A stretch of DNA of 64,000 nucleotides from assembly GCF_026340675.1 (NCBI RefSeq), contig NZ_JAPEOX010000001.1:5084001-5148000 (forward strand), written 5' to 3'. This DNA is from Streptomyces sp. NBC_01264 (GTDB lineage Bacteria; Actinomycetota; Actinomycetes; Streptomycetales; Streptomycetaceae). Below the pieces are notes generated by a model, which saw nothing but the letters and a program-made list of their open reading frames with translations, had not been told where the DNA came from and did no database searches. Positions within the stretch are counted from its first letter, which is position 1. Every line of letters starts with the position of its first letter. Shown here one piece after another: positions 8,395-19,560 of this stretch. The position numbers and the translations under genes are program-made.

Positions 8395-9768
8395 ATGAGT
8401 TCCGGCCTGATCACGCTGGACGCACTCGGGCCGGCCGGCCCCTTCCGCGCACGCAAGCGGACGACCGTCACGGACGTGACGGGTGCGCCGGTCGCCGAAC
8501 TCAGCCTGGTGCCCAAGCTGTTCGTGACGCGGGCGATGACCGCGCTGCGCAAGGCCTCCTCGCTGCCGCTCACCGAGCGGACGGAGGCCCTGGAGCGGGC
8601 CGGACGGATCTTCGCCGAGGAGATCATCGACGGACTGTCCTTCGCCGAGTACGAGCACACGGTCGCCCGCGTCTCCGGGGTGCCGATCGGTGTCGTCCGG
8701 GCCGCGACGGCCGCCATCATCGAGGCCACCGAGCAGTCCCGGTACGCCGCCTTCCAGGCGCGGCCGGTCGGCGCCGTGGACGACTGGCGCGCCGAGGAGA
8801 CCCGTAACGGCAGCGCCGTGTGGACCCGGCGCGGCGACGTGTTCGCGGTGCACGCGGCGGGCAACCACCCCGGCCCGCACTCGCTGTGGGTGGAGGCCCT
8901 CGCGCTGGGCTACCGGGTCGCCGTGCGGCCCTCGCGCCGCGAGCCGTTCACCCCGCACCGGCTGATCTCGGCCCTGCGGGCCGCGGGCTTCGGCGAGGAC
9001 CAGGTCGTGCTGCTGCCCACGGACTACGAGGCGGCGGACGAGATCCTGCGCGGCGCCGACTACGGCCTCGTGTACGGCGGCGACGACGTCGTCCGCAAGT
9101 ACGCGGGCACCCGGGTGCTGCCGCAGGGTCCGGGCCGCTCGAAGATGCTGGTTCCGGCCGGCGTCGACTGGCGCGAGCACCTCGACACCATCGTGGACTC
9201 CATCAGCCACCAGGGCGGGGTGGCCTGCATCAACGCCACCACCGTGCTCATCGACGGGGACCCGGCGCCGCTCGCGCAGGCCATCGCCGAGCGCCTCGCC
9301 CTGATCCCGAGCCTGCCTCCGGAGGACGACAAGGCCGTCCTGGCGGTGCAGCCGGTGGAGGGGGCCCGGGCGATCGAGAAGTTCCTGCTCGCCAAGGCCG
9401 CCGGCACCACGGCGCACCTCGGCGGTGACGGCGTCGTGGAGGAGCTCGGCGACGGGAGCGCGGTCCTGCGCCCGGCCGTGCACCAGCTGGACCGGCCGGA
9501 CGCGGAGCAGGCCGGCATCGAACTGCCCTTCCCCTGCGTGTGGGTGGCCCCGTGGTCGCCCGCCGACGGTGTCGGGCCGCTGCGCAACTCCCTGGTGCTG
9601 ACCGCGTTCACCGACGACGAGGCGCTGATCGACGAGCTGCTCGCGGAGCCCACGATCAGCAACGTCTACCTCGGCGACCACCCGACGTACTGGATCCGGC
9701 CGGGCGTTCCCCACGACGCCTACCTCGGGGAGTTCCTGATGCGGACCAAGACCGTCATCCGCGACTGA
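8395..9768 (+). CDS. LuxC/EhpG-like acyl reductase (aldehyde-forming)
   Basis: A 457-residue member of the aldehyde-dehydrogenase superfamily, acyl-CoA-reductase (LuxC) branch. The catalytic Cys278 sits in QGGVACINATT. Upstream segments FAVHAAGNHPGPHSLW and VVLLPTD match the NADP-binding region of this branch. The partner enzyme supplies an adenylate or thioester, and this enzyme reduces it to an aldehyde. ATG 8395 begins one base after the stop of the LuxE-like gene, so the two are coupled and likely form a complex. No luxA/luxB-type luciferase gene is in the window, so bioluminescence is not implied. A strong hairpin follows. Confidence 0.85.
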   Translation: MSSGLITLDALGPAGPFRARKRTTVTDVTGAPVAELSLVPKLFVTRAMTALRKASSLPLTERTEALERAGRIFAEEIIDGLSFAEYEHTVARVSGVPIGVVRAATAAIIEATEQSRYAAFQARPVGAVDDWRAEETRNGSAVWTRRGDVFAVHAAGNHPGPHSLWVEALALGYRVAVRPSRREPFTPHRLISALRAAGFGEDQVVLLPTDYEAADEILRGADYGLVYGGDDVVRKYAGTRVLPQGPGRSKMLVPAGVDWREHLDTIVDSISHQGGVACINATTVLIDGDPAPLAQAIAERLALIPSLPPEDDKAVLAVQPVEGARAIEKFLLAKAAGTTAHLGGDGVVEELGDGSAVLRPAVHQLDRPDAEQAGIELPFPCVWVAPWSPADGVGPLRNSLVLTAFTDDEALIDELLAEPTISNVYLGDHPTYWIRPGVPHDAYLGEFLMRTKTVIRD

Positions 9769-9800
9769 TCCGATCCCACCCGTCCCGCCAGTCCCACCGT

Positions 9801-9830
9801 CCCCTCTCGGCCGTCCGCGGCCGGGAGGGG
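9801..9830. terminator. Terminator between LuxC-like gene and nitrate operon end
   Basis: A 13-bp inverted repeat (CCCCTCTCGGCCG with CGGCCGGGAGGGG, one mismatch) around a TCCG loop, followed by CGTTCTGCGTTC. It stands between two converging transcription units. Confidence 0.75.
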
Positions 9831-9854
9831 CGTTCTGCGTTCCCCCGGGGGCGC

Positions 9855-11066
9855 TCAGCGCGGGCCGGCCAGCAGCCGGTGCCCCGCGGCCGGCATCCCC
9901 CGGCCGAGGAAGGGCCGCAGCTCGCCGTAGGCGCCGGCGTCGCCGACCAGGACGCCGCCGAGCAGGGTCCGGCCGTCCGCGTCCAGGACGAGCTTCGCGT
10001 ACGTGCCGGCCGCCCCGTCCCGCCGGCTGAGCGCCAGCGCACCCGCGGTGCTCGCGTGGGCGTCGCCGAAGCTCGCCACCTCCACGCCGAGCAGCTTCAG
10101 CCGCGTGGACATGTCCGCCTCCCCGAACGGCTCCCCGTCCAGGCCCAGCAGCTGGCGGGCCACGGACGCGGCCATCCGGTAGCCGGGTGCGGCCAGGCCG
10201 TAGCAGCGCCCGGCCACCGCCGCGCACTCGCCGATCGCCCAGACGTGCCCGTCCCGCGTGCGGCAGTACTCGTCGACCAGGATCCCGCCGCGTTCGCCGG
10301 TGGCCAGACCCGCCGGACCGGCGAGCTCGTCCCGCGGGCGCACACCCGCCGAGAACACCACGACGGACGCATCGAGGGTGGAGCCGTCCGCCAGGGCCAC
10401 GCCGCTCGCCCGGCCGTCGGGACCCGCCTCGATCCCCGCCGTCGCGACACCGCAGTGGATCCGCAGCCCCCGGTCCCGGACGTGCCGCGCGAGGACCTCG
10501 CCGCCGTCCGGGTCCACCTGGAGGGGCATCAGCCGCGGGGCGAGCTCCACCACGTGCGGCTCCATGCCGAGCAGCCGCAGCGCGTTCGCCGCCTCCAGGC
10601 CGAGCAGGCCGCCGCCGATCACCACCCCGGGGCGTCCCGGCTCGGCCGCGGCGCGGATCGCGTCGAGGTCGCCGAGCGAGCGGTAGGCGTAGCAGCCCGG
10701 CAGGTCGTGGCCCGGTACCGGCGGGACGAACGGCCGGGATCCGGTGGCCAGGACCAGGGCGTCGTAGCCGATCAGCTCACCGGTGGTGGTGGTCACGGTG
10801 CGCGCGGCGCGGTCCACGCGGTGCACGCCGGTGCTCAAGCGGAGCTCCAGCAGCGGGTCGTCGAGGAAGCCCGGTGCGGCCAGGGCGAGGTCCGCCGCGC
10901 TGCGGCCGTCCAGGTAGGAGGAGAGGGCGACCCGGTCGTAGGCGGGGTGCGGCTCCTCGGCCAGGACCACGATCCGCCAGACACCGGCCGCGTCGAGGGA
11001 GCGCAGCTCCTCCACGAGGCGGTGCCCGGCCATGCCGTACCCGGCCACGACGAGAGTGCGGTTCAC
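9855..11066 (-). CDS. NirB-N-terminal-like FAD/NAD(P) oxidoreductase
   Basis: A 403-residue pyridine nucleotide-disulfide family flavoprotein resembling the FAD half of assimilatory nitrite reductase: FAD loop VVAGYGMAGHRLVEEL at the N terminus, AYDRVALSSYLDG, a second dinucleotide loop VVIGGGLLGLEAANAL, and the late VWAIGECAAV motif. It has no siroheme/4Fe-4S domain and no 2Fe-2S BFD domain, so it cannot reduce nitrite alone. It more likely passes electrons from NAD(P)H to the nitrate reductase. The GTG start at 11066 overlaps the preceding stop by 4 bases (GTGA), the same coupling used throughout this operon. Confidence 0.85.
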   Translation of the reverse strand: MNRTLVVAGYGMAGHRLVEELRSLDAAGVWRIVVLAEEPHPAYDRVALSSYLDGRSAADLALAAPGFLDDPLLELRLSTGVHRVDRAARTVTTTTGELIGYDALVLATGSRPFVPPVPGHDLPGCYAYRSLGDLDAIRAAAEPGRPGVVIGGGLLGLEAANALRLLGMEPHVVELAPRLMPLQVDPDGGEVLARHVRDRGLRIHCGVATAGIEAGPDGRASGVALADGSTLDASVVVFSAGVRPRDELAGPAGLATGERGGILVDEYCRTRDGHVWAIGECAAVAGRCYGLAAPGYRMAASVARQLLGLDGEPFGEADMSTRLKLLGVEVASFGDAHASTAGALALSRRDGAAGTYAKLVLDADGRTLLGGVLVGDAGAYGELRPFLGRGMPAAGHRLLAGPR

Positions 11067-12480
11067 GGGGTGTCGGTCCCTTCCGGAGGACGAAATGTTC
11101 CGCACAGCGCGCGTACCGCGTCCGTGCAGCCGCCGCAGCCGGTGGTGGCCCGGGTCACCGCGGCGATCGACGGCAGGTCGTGGGCTCCGGCCCGGCAGGC
11201 CTCGGCGAGCGTGTGCTTCGTGACGTTGTTGCAGCGGCAGACCACCGCCTCGTCGGGCAGTTCTTCGGCGTCCGCCGTGGCGGGCGCCGTGCCGAGCAGG
11301 AGTTCCAGCCGCCCCGAGGGCACCGGCAGGTCGAGCGCGTGGAGCCGGGTCACCGCGGCGATGGCCCGCGGCAGCCCCAGCAGGACCGCCTCGGTGATCC
11401 GCTCGCCGTGCAGCGTCAGCCGGGCGTACCGGCCGCGCGCCGGGTCGGTGAAGGTGACCAGCTCGCCGGCGTTGTCACCGGCCTCGACCTCGGTGGTCCG
11501 TCCGCCCCGGCCCAGCTGGACGAGGTCGAGGCCGGGGATCCGCAGCCGGGTGACCTGGCGGGTGCCGCGGCGGCGTACGGGGACCCCGGCGAGGTGTCCG
11601 GCGAGGGTCTCCGCCTGTTCCCAGGCGGGTTCGAGGTGTCCCGCGGTGTCGCCCGGGTGCTCCGAGCAGTCGCCGATGGCGTGGATGCGCGGGTCGTCGG
11701 TGCGCAGCAGGTCGTCGACCACGACGCCCGAGCGGACCGTGAGCCCGGCCCGGCGGGCGAGCCTGGTGTCCGGTTCGGCTCCGGTGCACAGCAGGACGAG
11801 GTCGGCCGCGAGCACGCTGCCGTCGTCGAGGACCAGTTTCCCGTGGTGGTGCTCGGCCGCTCGGCGGTCCGCGTGGACCTCCACGCCCATGCCTTCGAGC
11901 CGCCGGGTGAGGAGCGTGCCCGCGACGGAGTCCAGCCGCCGGTCCAGCGGATGCGGCCCGCGGTGTACGAGGGCCACGTCGTGGCCCGCGCGGCGCAGGG
12001 CGGCGGCCGCCTCCACACCGAGCAGTCCGGCGCCGAGGACCACCGCGCTCTGCGGGGGTGTCCGGGCGATCCGCTCGGCGTCGGCGAGGGTACGGAGCGC
12101 CAGGACGCCGCTCCCGGGGGAGGCGCCGCCCGCCGTGAGTCCCGGGATCTCGGGGAGGGCGGGCCGGGCGCCGGTCGCCAGGACCAGGGTGTCGTAGGGG
12201 TGCGCGGCCCCGTCCCGCGTGTGCGCGAGCCGGCGTGCGCGGTCGATGCGGGTCACGGTGACCCCGGTGTGCAGCCGGGTGCCCGGGGGCGGCGCGGGCA
12301 GCGTGAGCGCGCCGGGCGGCAGGGTGCCGTCCAGGACGGAGGTCAGCAGCACCCGGTTGTACGCGGCCCCGTGCTCGGCGCCGAGCACGGTGACGCCGCC
12401 CCGGTGGCCGTGGTGGTGGAGCCGCTCCACGAACCGGTTCGCGGCGGGCCCGTTGCCCACCACCAGCACCTCGCCCGCGC

Positions 12481-12484
<4 letters not shown>
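11063..12484 (-). CDS. FAD/NAD(P) oxidoreductase with C-terminal BFD [2Fe-2S] domain
   Basis: A 473-residue protein with two dinucleotide loops (VLVVGNGPAANRFV at the start, VVLGAGLLGVEAAAAL in the middle), a VHAIGDCSEHPG motif, and a C-terminal bacterioferritin-associated-ferredoxin-like domain. That domain has four Cys in the pattern CRCNN...TTGCGGC (about residues 420-455), which binds [2Fe-2S]. In many assimilatory nitrate reductases this domain is fused to the molybdoenzyme; here it sits on the flavoprotein. It probably relays electrons from NAD(P)H to the neighbouring nitrate reductase. The start GTG 12484 overlaps the nitrate reductase stop by 4 bases. Confidence 0.85.
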
Positions 12485-14638
<2,154 letters not shown>

Positions 14639-14646
<8 letters not shown>

Positions 14647-16018
14647 GGCCGGCTCGGGCGAGGACGCGCCGGGGGGCGGGCTCGGCGGTGGGGCGCTTGC
14701 GGAGGTAGACCGCGCAGGTCACCAGGACGCACACCAGGTAGTAGGCGAGGAAGGCGAGGAACGCGGGCTCACCGGACTTCTCGGAGCCGCCGTACGAGCT
14801 GCGGAAGACCAGGTTGACCCCGACCCCGCCGAGGGCGCCGACCGCGCCGGCGATGCCGATCAGCGCACCCGAGAGGCTGCGGGCCCGGGCGAAGGCCTCC
14901 GTCGCGTCGTGGCCGGAGGTGACGGCGTCCTCGGCCCTCCTGGCGAACACCGCCGGGATCATCTTGTACGTCGAGCCGTTGCCGATGCCGGTCAGTACGA
15001 ACAGCACGGTGAATCCGCAGATGAAGAGCGCGAAGGACCCCTGCACGGAGGCCAGCAGCAGGACCCCGGTGCCCGCGGCCATCGCGCAGAAGGTGCAGAG
15101 GGTGATCAGGGCGCCGCCCCACCGGTCGGACAGCAGCCCGCCCAACGGCCGGGCCAGCGAGCCGAGCAGCGGTCCGAGGAAGGTGTACGAGGCCGACTCC
15201 AGCGGGGTGGCTCCGAACTGGCTCTGGAGCACCAGCCCGAAGGCGAAGCCGTAGCCGATGAAGGAGCCGAAGGTGCCGACGTAGAGGAGGGAGATCCACC
15301 AGGTGTGCGGGTCGCGCAGGGCCTCGAGCTGGGCGCCGGGTGCGCCGCGCACGGCGGTGAAGTTGTCCATCTTCAGCGCGGCGAGGAGCGAGACCAGCAC
15401 GATCAGGGGGAGGTACGCGGAGATGACGTACGCGGGATGGGAGCTGCCGGCCGTGGCGATGACCAGCAGGCCGATCAGCTGGATCGCCGCGACGCCGAGG
15501 TTTCCGCCGCCCGCGTTGACGCCGAGGGCCCAGCCCTGGAGGTGCCGCGGGAAGAGGACGGCGATGTTCGTCATGGAGGAGGCGAAATTGCCTCCGCCCA
15601 CCCCGCCGGCCGCGCCGATCAGCAGGAACACCCACAGCGGGGTGCCCGGCCGCTGGACGAACCAGAGTGCGGCGAGCGTCGGGACGAGCAGGATGGCGGT
15701 GGCGAACACGGTCCAGTTGCGGCCGCCGAAGCGGGTCACCGCGTAGCTGTAGGGGAGGCGCAGCAGCGCGCCCACCAGGGTGGGGACGATGACGAGCAGG
15801 AACTTCTCGGACGGGGTGAAGCCCAGGCCGATCTCGGGGGACATGAAGAGCACCAGGACCGACCACATGCTCCATACGGAGAAGCCGATGTGCTCGGAGA
15901 GGACCGAGAGGATCAGGTTGCGGCGGGCGGTCCTGCGGCCGGTCCGCTGCCAGAACTCCTCGTTCTCGGGGTCCCAGTCCTCGATCCAGCGTCCGGTCTC
16001 GGTCCGTGCGGGTCTCAT
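14639..16018 (-). CDS. narK: NarK-type nitrate/nitrite MFS transporter
   Basis: A 459-residue major facilitator with about 12 membrane segments. NarK-like signatures are the nitrate-signature region GGVGGGNFASSMTNIAVLFP (about residues 147-166) and GAVGALGGVGVNLVF near the end. It starts with a cytoplasmic Trp- and Glu-rich tail (WIEDWDPENEEFW) seen in actinobacterial homologues. It imports nitrate and may exchange nitrite. It is the first gene of a coupled operon with nitrate reductase and two flavoproteins. Its promoter carries the CTGAAC-type operator shared with the biosynthetic operon, suggesting the transporter is switched on with the cluster and not only by nitrogen status. GAGGAG precedes ATG 16018. 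Confidence 0.9.
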
Positions 16019-16055
16019 GGCTCCTCGGCTTCCTGTGCGGGGGCTGCTCCATTGA

Positions 16056-16089
16056 TTGAACCGTACAGTTCAGTTCAGTTGAATTCAAT
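16056..16089 (-). promoter_or_regulatory. Promoter plus shared TetR-type operator, nitrate operon
   Basis: Plus-strand core TTGAACCGTACAGTTCAG at 16056-16073 is a near-perfect 7-4-7 inverted repeat, extended by further CAGTT units to 16081. Read on the minus strand it lies between a -35 TTGAAT (complement of 16083-16088) and a -10 TACGGT (complement of 16060-16065) with a 17-bp spacer. The start of narK is about 40 bp downstream. Two other copies of the same element are at 23119 and 24856. Binding there would block the promoter, so repression is likely. Confidence 0.8.
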
Positions 16090-16147
16090 GGCGAACCCGG
16101 AACGAGAACCCGGAACGAGAAGCCGGAACGAGAAGCGGGGCGTTCGG

Positions 16148-17566
16148 CTAAGCCAGCGCCCGGTCCACCAGCGGACCGGCGCCCCCGGTGTAGGTACCGG
16201 GATCACACAGCCGCGCCCGTTCGTCCGCGGTCCAGCGGCCGTGCAGTGCGGGCTCCTCGGCAAGCAGTTCGTGCAGGGGCCGGCCGCTCGCCTCGGCCGC
16301 GGCCGAGACCCGGGTCAGCAGTTCCTTCGCCGCCACCTTGCCCAGCAGCGGAGCCAGTACGGCCGCGATCCGCTCGGACACCACCTGGCTGCCGGTCAGC
16401 AGCAGGTTGGCCCGCATCCGCTCCGGCCTGGCGGTGAGGCCCTCGGCGAGCTCGGCGGCCGTGGCGGCCGCACCGCCGACCAGCCGCAGGCATTCGCGCA
16501 GCAGCTGCCACTCGGCGTGCCATACGCCGCCCGACCGCTCGTCCTCCGACACCAGGCACTGCACCAGCGCCGCGGAGAGGGCCGGGACCTGGAGGGCGGC
16601 GCTGCGCATCAGGGTGCTCAGGACCGGATTGCGCTTGTGGGGCATGGCCGAGGAGCTGCCGCGGCCGGCCACGGCGGGCTCGGCGACCTCGGCGATCTCG
16701 GTCCTGGCCAGGGTCTGCACATCGATGGCGATCTTGCCCAGGGCGCCCGAGGTGAAGGCGAGCGCGGCGGCGAGATCGGCGATCGGGGTGCGCAGCGAGT
16801 GCCAGGGCAGCAGGGGACGGGCGAGGCCGGTCTCGGCGGCGTAGGCATCGACCAGCCGGTCCAGGTACTCACCGGGCTCGGGCCAGCGGCCCGCGCCGTC
16901 GATCCGGGCGTACTCCAGGTATCCGGCGAGCGTTCCGGCGGCTCCGCCGAGCGACACCGGCAGCCCGCTCTCCTGGACCCGGCCCAGCCGCTCGTCCGCG
17001 TCCAGGACCAGTTGGCGCCAGCCGGCCGCCTTCAGCCCGAAGGTCGTGGGTACGGCCTGCAGGGCCAGGGTGCGCCCCGCCATCGCGGTGTCCCGGTGCT
17101 CCCCGGCGAGTACGGCCAGGGCGGCGGCGGTACGGGCCAGGTCGGCCCGGACCAGGCGCAGGGTCCGGGAGGACACCAGCATGGCGCCGGTGTCGAAGAT
17201 GTCCTGGCTGGTGGAGCCCCGGTGGACGTACTCGGCGGCTCCGGCGTCCTCGGCGGCGACCACCCGGGTCAGCGCCTGCACCATGCCGACCACGGGGTTG
17301 GCGGTCTCCCGGGCGGCGAGGGCGAGGGCCCGCAGGTCGAGGTTCCCGGCCCGGGCGGCCGCGGTGATGGTGTCGGCGGCGGACTTCGGGAGGGTGCCGA
17401 GTCCCGCCTGGGCGCGGGCGAGGGCGGCCTCCGCGTCGAGCATGGCCTGCAGCCAGGCCAGATCGCAGACGGCTTCCTCGGCCGGGGTGCCGGCGCGTAC
17501 CGGGGACAGTAGCCCCGCGTCGGTGAGCGCGTCCTGCCGGCCGGCGGAAGCGGCGGGGGTGCTCAT
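16148..17566 (-). CDS. creD: CreD-like nitrosuccinate lyase (fumarase/aspartase, PcaB-type superfamily)
   Basis: A 472-residue lyase of the adenylosuccinate lyase / 3-carboxymuconate cycloisomerase branch. Conserved regions: HRGSTSQD (115-122) and the superfamily signature GSSSAMPHKRNP (303-314), which holds the mobile catalytic loop Ser. CreD-type enzymes split nitrosuccinate into fumarate and nitrous acid. The assignment rests on the gene starting inside the stop (ATGA overlap) of a CreE-like N-monooxygenase, the hallmark arrangement of the aspartate-nitrosuccinate pathway. A role in protocatechuate breakdown is unlikely, since no other pca gene is nearby. ATG 17566 is chosen for this overlap; a longer frame to 17875 is the shadow of creE. 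Confidence 0.82.
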   Translation of the reverse strand: MSTPAASAGRQDALTDAGLLSPVRAGTPAEEAVCDLAWLQAMLDAEAALARAQAGLGTLPKSAADTITAAARAGNLDLRALALAARETANPVVGMVQALTRVVAAEDAGAAEYVHRGSTSQDIFDTGAMLVSSRTLRLVRADLARTAAALAVLAGEHRDTAMAGRTLALQAVPTTFGLKAAGWRQLVLDADERLGRVQESGLPVSLGGAAGTLAGYLEYARIDGAGRWPEPGEYLDRLVDAYAAETGLARPLLPWHSLRTPIADLAAALAFTSGALGKIAIDVQTLARTEIAEVAEPAVAGRGSSSAMPHKRNPVLSTLMRSAALQVPALSAALVQCLVSEDERSGGVWHAEWQLLRECLRLVGGAAATAAELAEGLTARPERMRANLLLTGSQVVSERIAAVLAPLLGKVAAKELLTRVSAAAEASGRPLHELLAEEPALHGRWTADERARLCDPGTYTGGAGPLVDRALA

Positions 17567-19560
17567 ACCAGGACCCCGGTCAGGTCGGTCTCGGCCGGCA
17601 TCGGTGCGACGCCCGCCGGGACCGTGGCGCCGGCCGTCAGGGCGAGTACGGAGCGGGCGATCGCGTCGGAGTCGCCGAGGGTGACCGAGTCGACGCCCGG
17701 CCGGATGCCGGCCGCCGTCACCCAGTGCACGGACTCGGTGGGCACCCCGTACGCGAACCGGCGGGGGTGGGCCCGGCCGCGCGCGTCGAGCAGCCGGTAC
17801 GGGCGCTCGGTGACGGCCAGGCCGCCGGACTCGTAGCCGGAGCCGTCGCCGCCGGAGATCCGGTACGTGGTGCACTGCTCGGTGTCGAGCAGGTGGCGCA
17901 GCAGCGGGTCGTCGGTGCGCCGCAGGTCGGGCTCGGGCAGCCGGGCTTCGATGAGCACGGTGGAGCGGACCGTGGGGCCGGGCACCAGCCGGGACCGCAG
18001 GACGAAGGTGGCCTGGTCGCCCGCGGCGGTGTCGACGCGGATCTCCGTACCGGGACCGGTCGGTTCGAGCACTCCGGCGTCGATGAGGGCGATCATCTCC
18101 TCGATGCGGGAGGCCGGCGGGCCGATGGAGAGGAAGGCGTTGAGCGGGGTGTACCAGCCCTCCAGGTCGTCGCGGTGCGAGTCGGCGGTCAGGCCGCCGT
18201 GGTCGACGGCGAGGCGGATCTCGTTGCGCAGGTCCCGCATGGTGTCCAGGGCCGCCTTGAGCGGGCCGCTGAGGTTGCCGGCCCTGGCCTCCTCGACGTC
18301 CTGCGCCAGGTACCCGACGAGCCAGGCCTTGAAGTCCTCGCGGCTGGTGAACTCCCGGTCACCGTAGGGGCGGGAGAGCCGGTCCCAGCTCCAGCGCTCC
18401 GCCGCCTCGATGCCGTAGGCGTCCAGCAGCGCTTCGCGGTCCTGCTCCTGCTCCAGCGACAGGAACCGCGCGGTGAACCCTTCGCTTTCGCTGCCGCGGC
18501 CCTTGTTCTTCAGCAGGGCGCCGTAGTAGACGCTCTCCGTCTCGCGGGAGATGAGCGGCCACAGGTCCTCGGAGAAGCTGATGCCGTCCCCGTCCGCGGA
18601 GCGGCGGCGCATGTCGGCGATCACCTCGGGGGTGAGCAGGCGCGGCAGGTAGCGGCCGTAGGCGCCCTTCTCGTTCTCTCCGCGGGCGTGGTACGGGATG
18701 CCGCGCCGGGAGAAGGCGTACAGCTTGGGCTCGTTGCCCGAGGGCAGGTAGGTCAGCCGGCCGTCCTCGCCCCGGACGTACGTGCCGCCGCGGCCGGCGG
18801 TGAAGAGCGCCATGTGGTCGAAGAAGTTCAGGCCCAGGCCGCGCAGCAGCACGTTCTCGCCGGGCTTGACGACGTGCAGGTTCAGGTCCGCCGGGTTGGC
18901 GGGCGTCACGTAGGTGAGGTGGTGGATCCGGGCGAGGCTCGCGGTCTTGGCCTCGCGGGGGGTGAGCCGGGCCGGTACGTGGCCCTGCGCCATCACGATG
19001 GCGTCCAGGTTGTTGAGGCGGACGCCGTTCTCCAGCCGTACGCCCTGCGGGCCGCCCGGTACGCCGTGCGTGTCGGCCATGGCCACGGCGCGGGAGGCGT
19101 GCACCTCGACGGTGACGTGGGCGGGGGAGTTCGCCACGACGCGCTCGAAGGTGGCGCGCAGGTAGCTGCCGTAGAAGGCGCGGGTGGGGTAGGTGTTCGG
19201 GCCCAGCCGGCGGGCCTCGGCGACGGTGGACTCGAGGAGGCCCGCGGCGGCCGCGCCGCCCCCGGCGACGCTCCGCGACCACTCGAAGAGGGTCGGGCCG
19301 GGCTCGATCGGGCCCTCGGTCCGGACGCTGTCGTCCGTGTAGATGGTGATCTGGGAGGCAACCGTGTTCATCAGCAGGAGCTGGGACTGGTCCGGGCGCC
19401 ACACCTGTCCGGCGCCCGGCGCCGACGGGTCGACGACGTGGACGGTGACGGCGGGGTGCGAGGGGTTGGCGCGCTCGTTGGCGCACAGCCGCTCCAGCAC
19501 GGACAGTCCGCGCGGGCCGGCGCCGATGATCGCGACCTGGGTACGTCCGTTGCTGCTCAT
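17563..19560 (-). CDS. creE: CreE-like FAD-dependent L-aspartate N-monooxygenase
   Basis: A 665-residue flavoprotein with the N-terminal FAD loop GAGPRGLSVLERL (13-25) of the NAD(P)-binding-9 (FAD/NAD(P)-binding) family, followed by VHVVDPSAPGAGQVW and LLLMNT. The length and architecture match CreE/FzmM-type enzymes, which oxidise the amine of L-aspartate in successive NADPH- and O2-dependent steps to nitrosuccinate. The adjacent CreD-like lyase then releases nitrous acid. The start at 19560 overlaps the stop of the hydroxylase gene (ATGA). Related family members with other functions exist, so pairing with the lyase is the main argument for the assignment. Confidence 0.82.
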   Translation of the reverse strand: MSSNGRTQVAIIGAGPRGLSVLERLCANERANPSHPAVTVHVVDPSAPGAGQVWRPDQSQLLLMNTVASQITIYTDDSVRTEGPIEPGPTLFEWSRSVAGGGAAAAGLLESTVAEARRLGPNTYPTRAFYGSYLRATFERVVANSPAHVTVEVHASRAVAMADTHGVPGGPQGVRLENGVRLNNLDAIVMAQGHVPARLTPREAKTASLARIHHLTYVTPANPADLNLHVVKPGENVLLRGLGLNFFDHMALFTAGRGGTYVRGEDGRLTYLPSGNEPKLYAFSRRGIPYHARGENEKGAYGRYLPRLLTPEVIADMRRRSADGDGISFSEDLWPLISRETESVYYGALLKNKGRGSESEGFTARFLSLEQEQDREALLDAYGIEAAERWSWDRLSRPYGDREFTSREDFKAWLVGYLAQDVEEARAGNLSGPLKAALDTMRDLRNEIRLAVDHGGLTADSHRDDLEGWYTPLNAFLSIGPPASRIEEMIALIDAGVLEPTGPGTEIRVDTAAGDQATFVLRSRLVPGPTVRSTVLIEARLPEPDLRRTDDPLLRHLLDTEQCTTYRISGGDGSGYESGGLAVTERPYRLLDARGRAHPRRFAYGVPTESVHWVTAAGIRPGVDSVTLGDSDAIARSVLALTAGATVPAGVAPMPAETDLTGVLV

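Noticed and set aside
7290..9768. Bioluminescence (lux) genes
   Set aside because: LuxE/LuxC-type proteins also serve aryl acid reduction in antibiotic pathways, and no luciferase genes are present.
16148..17566. 3-carboxymuconate cycloisomerase of the beta-ketoadipate pathway
   Set aside because: No pcaGHDCIJ genes nearby, and the gene overlaps a CreE-like N-monooxygenase, which fits a nitrosuccinate lyase better.
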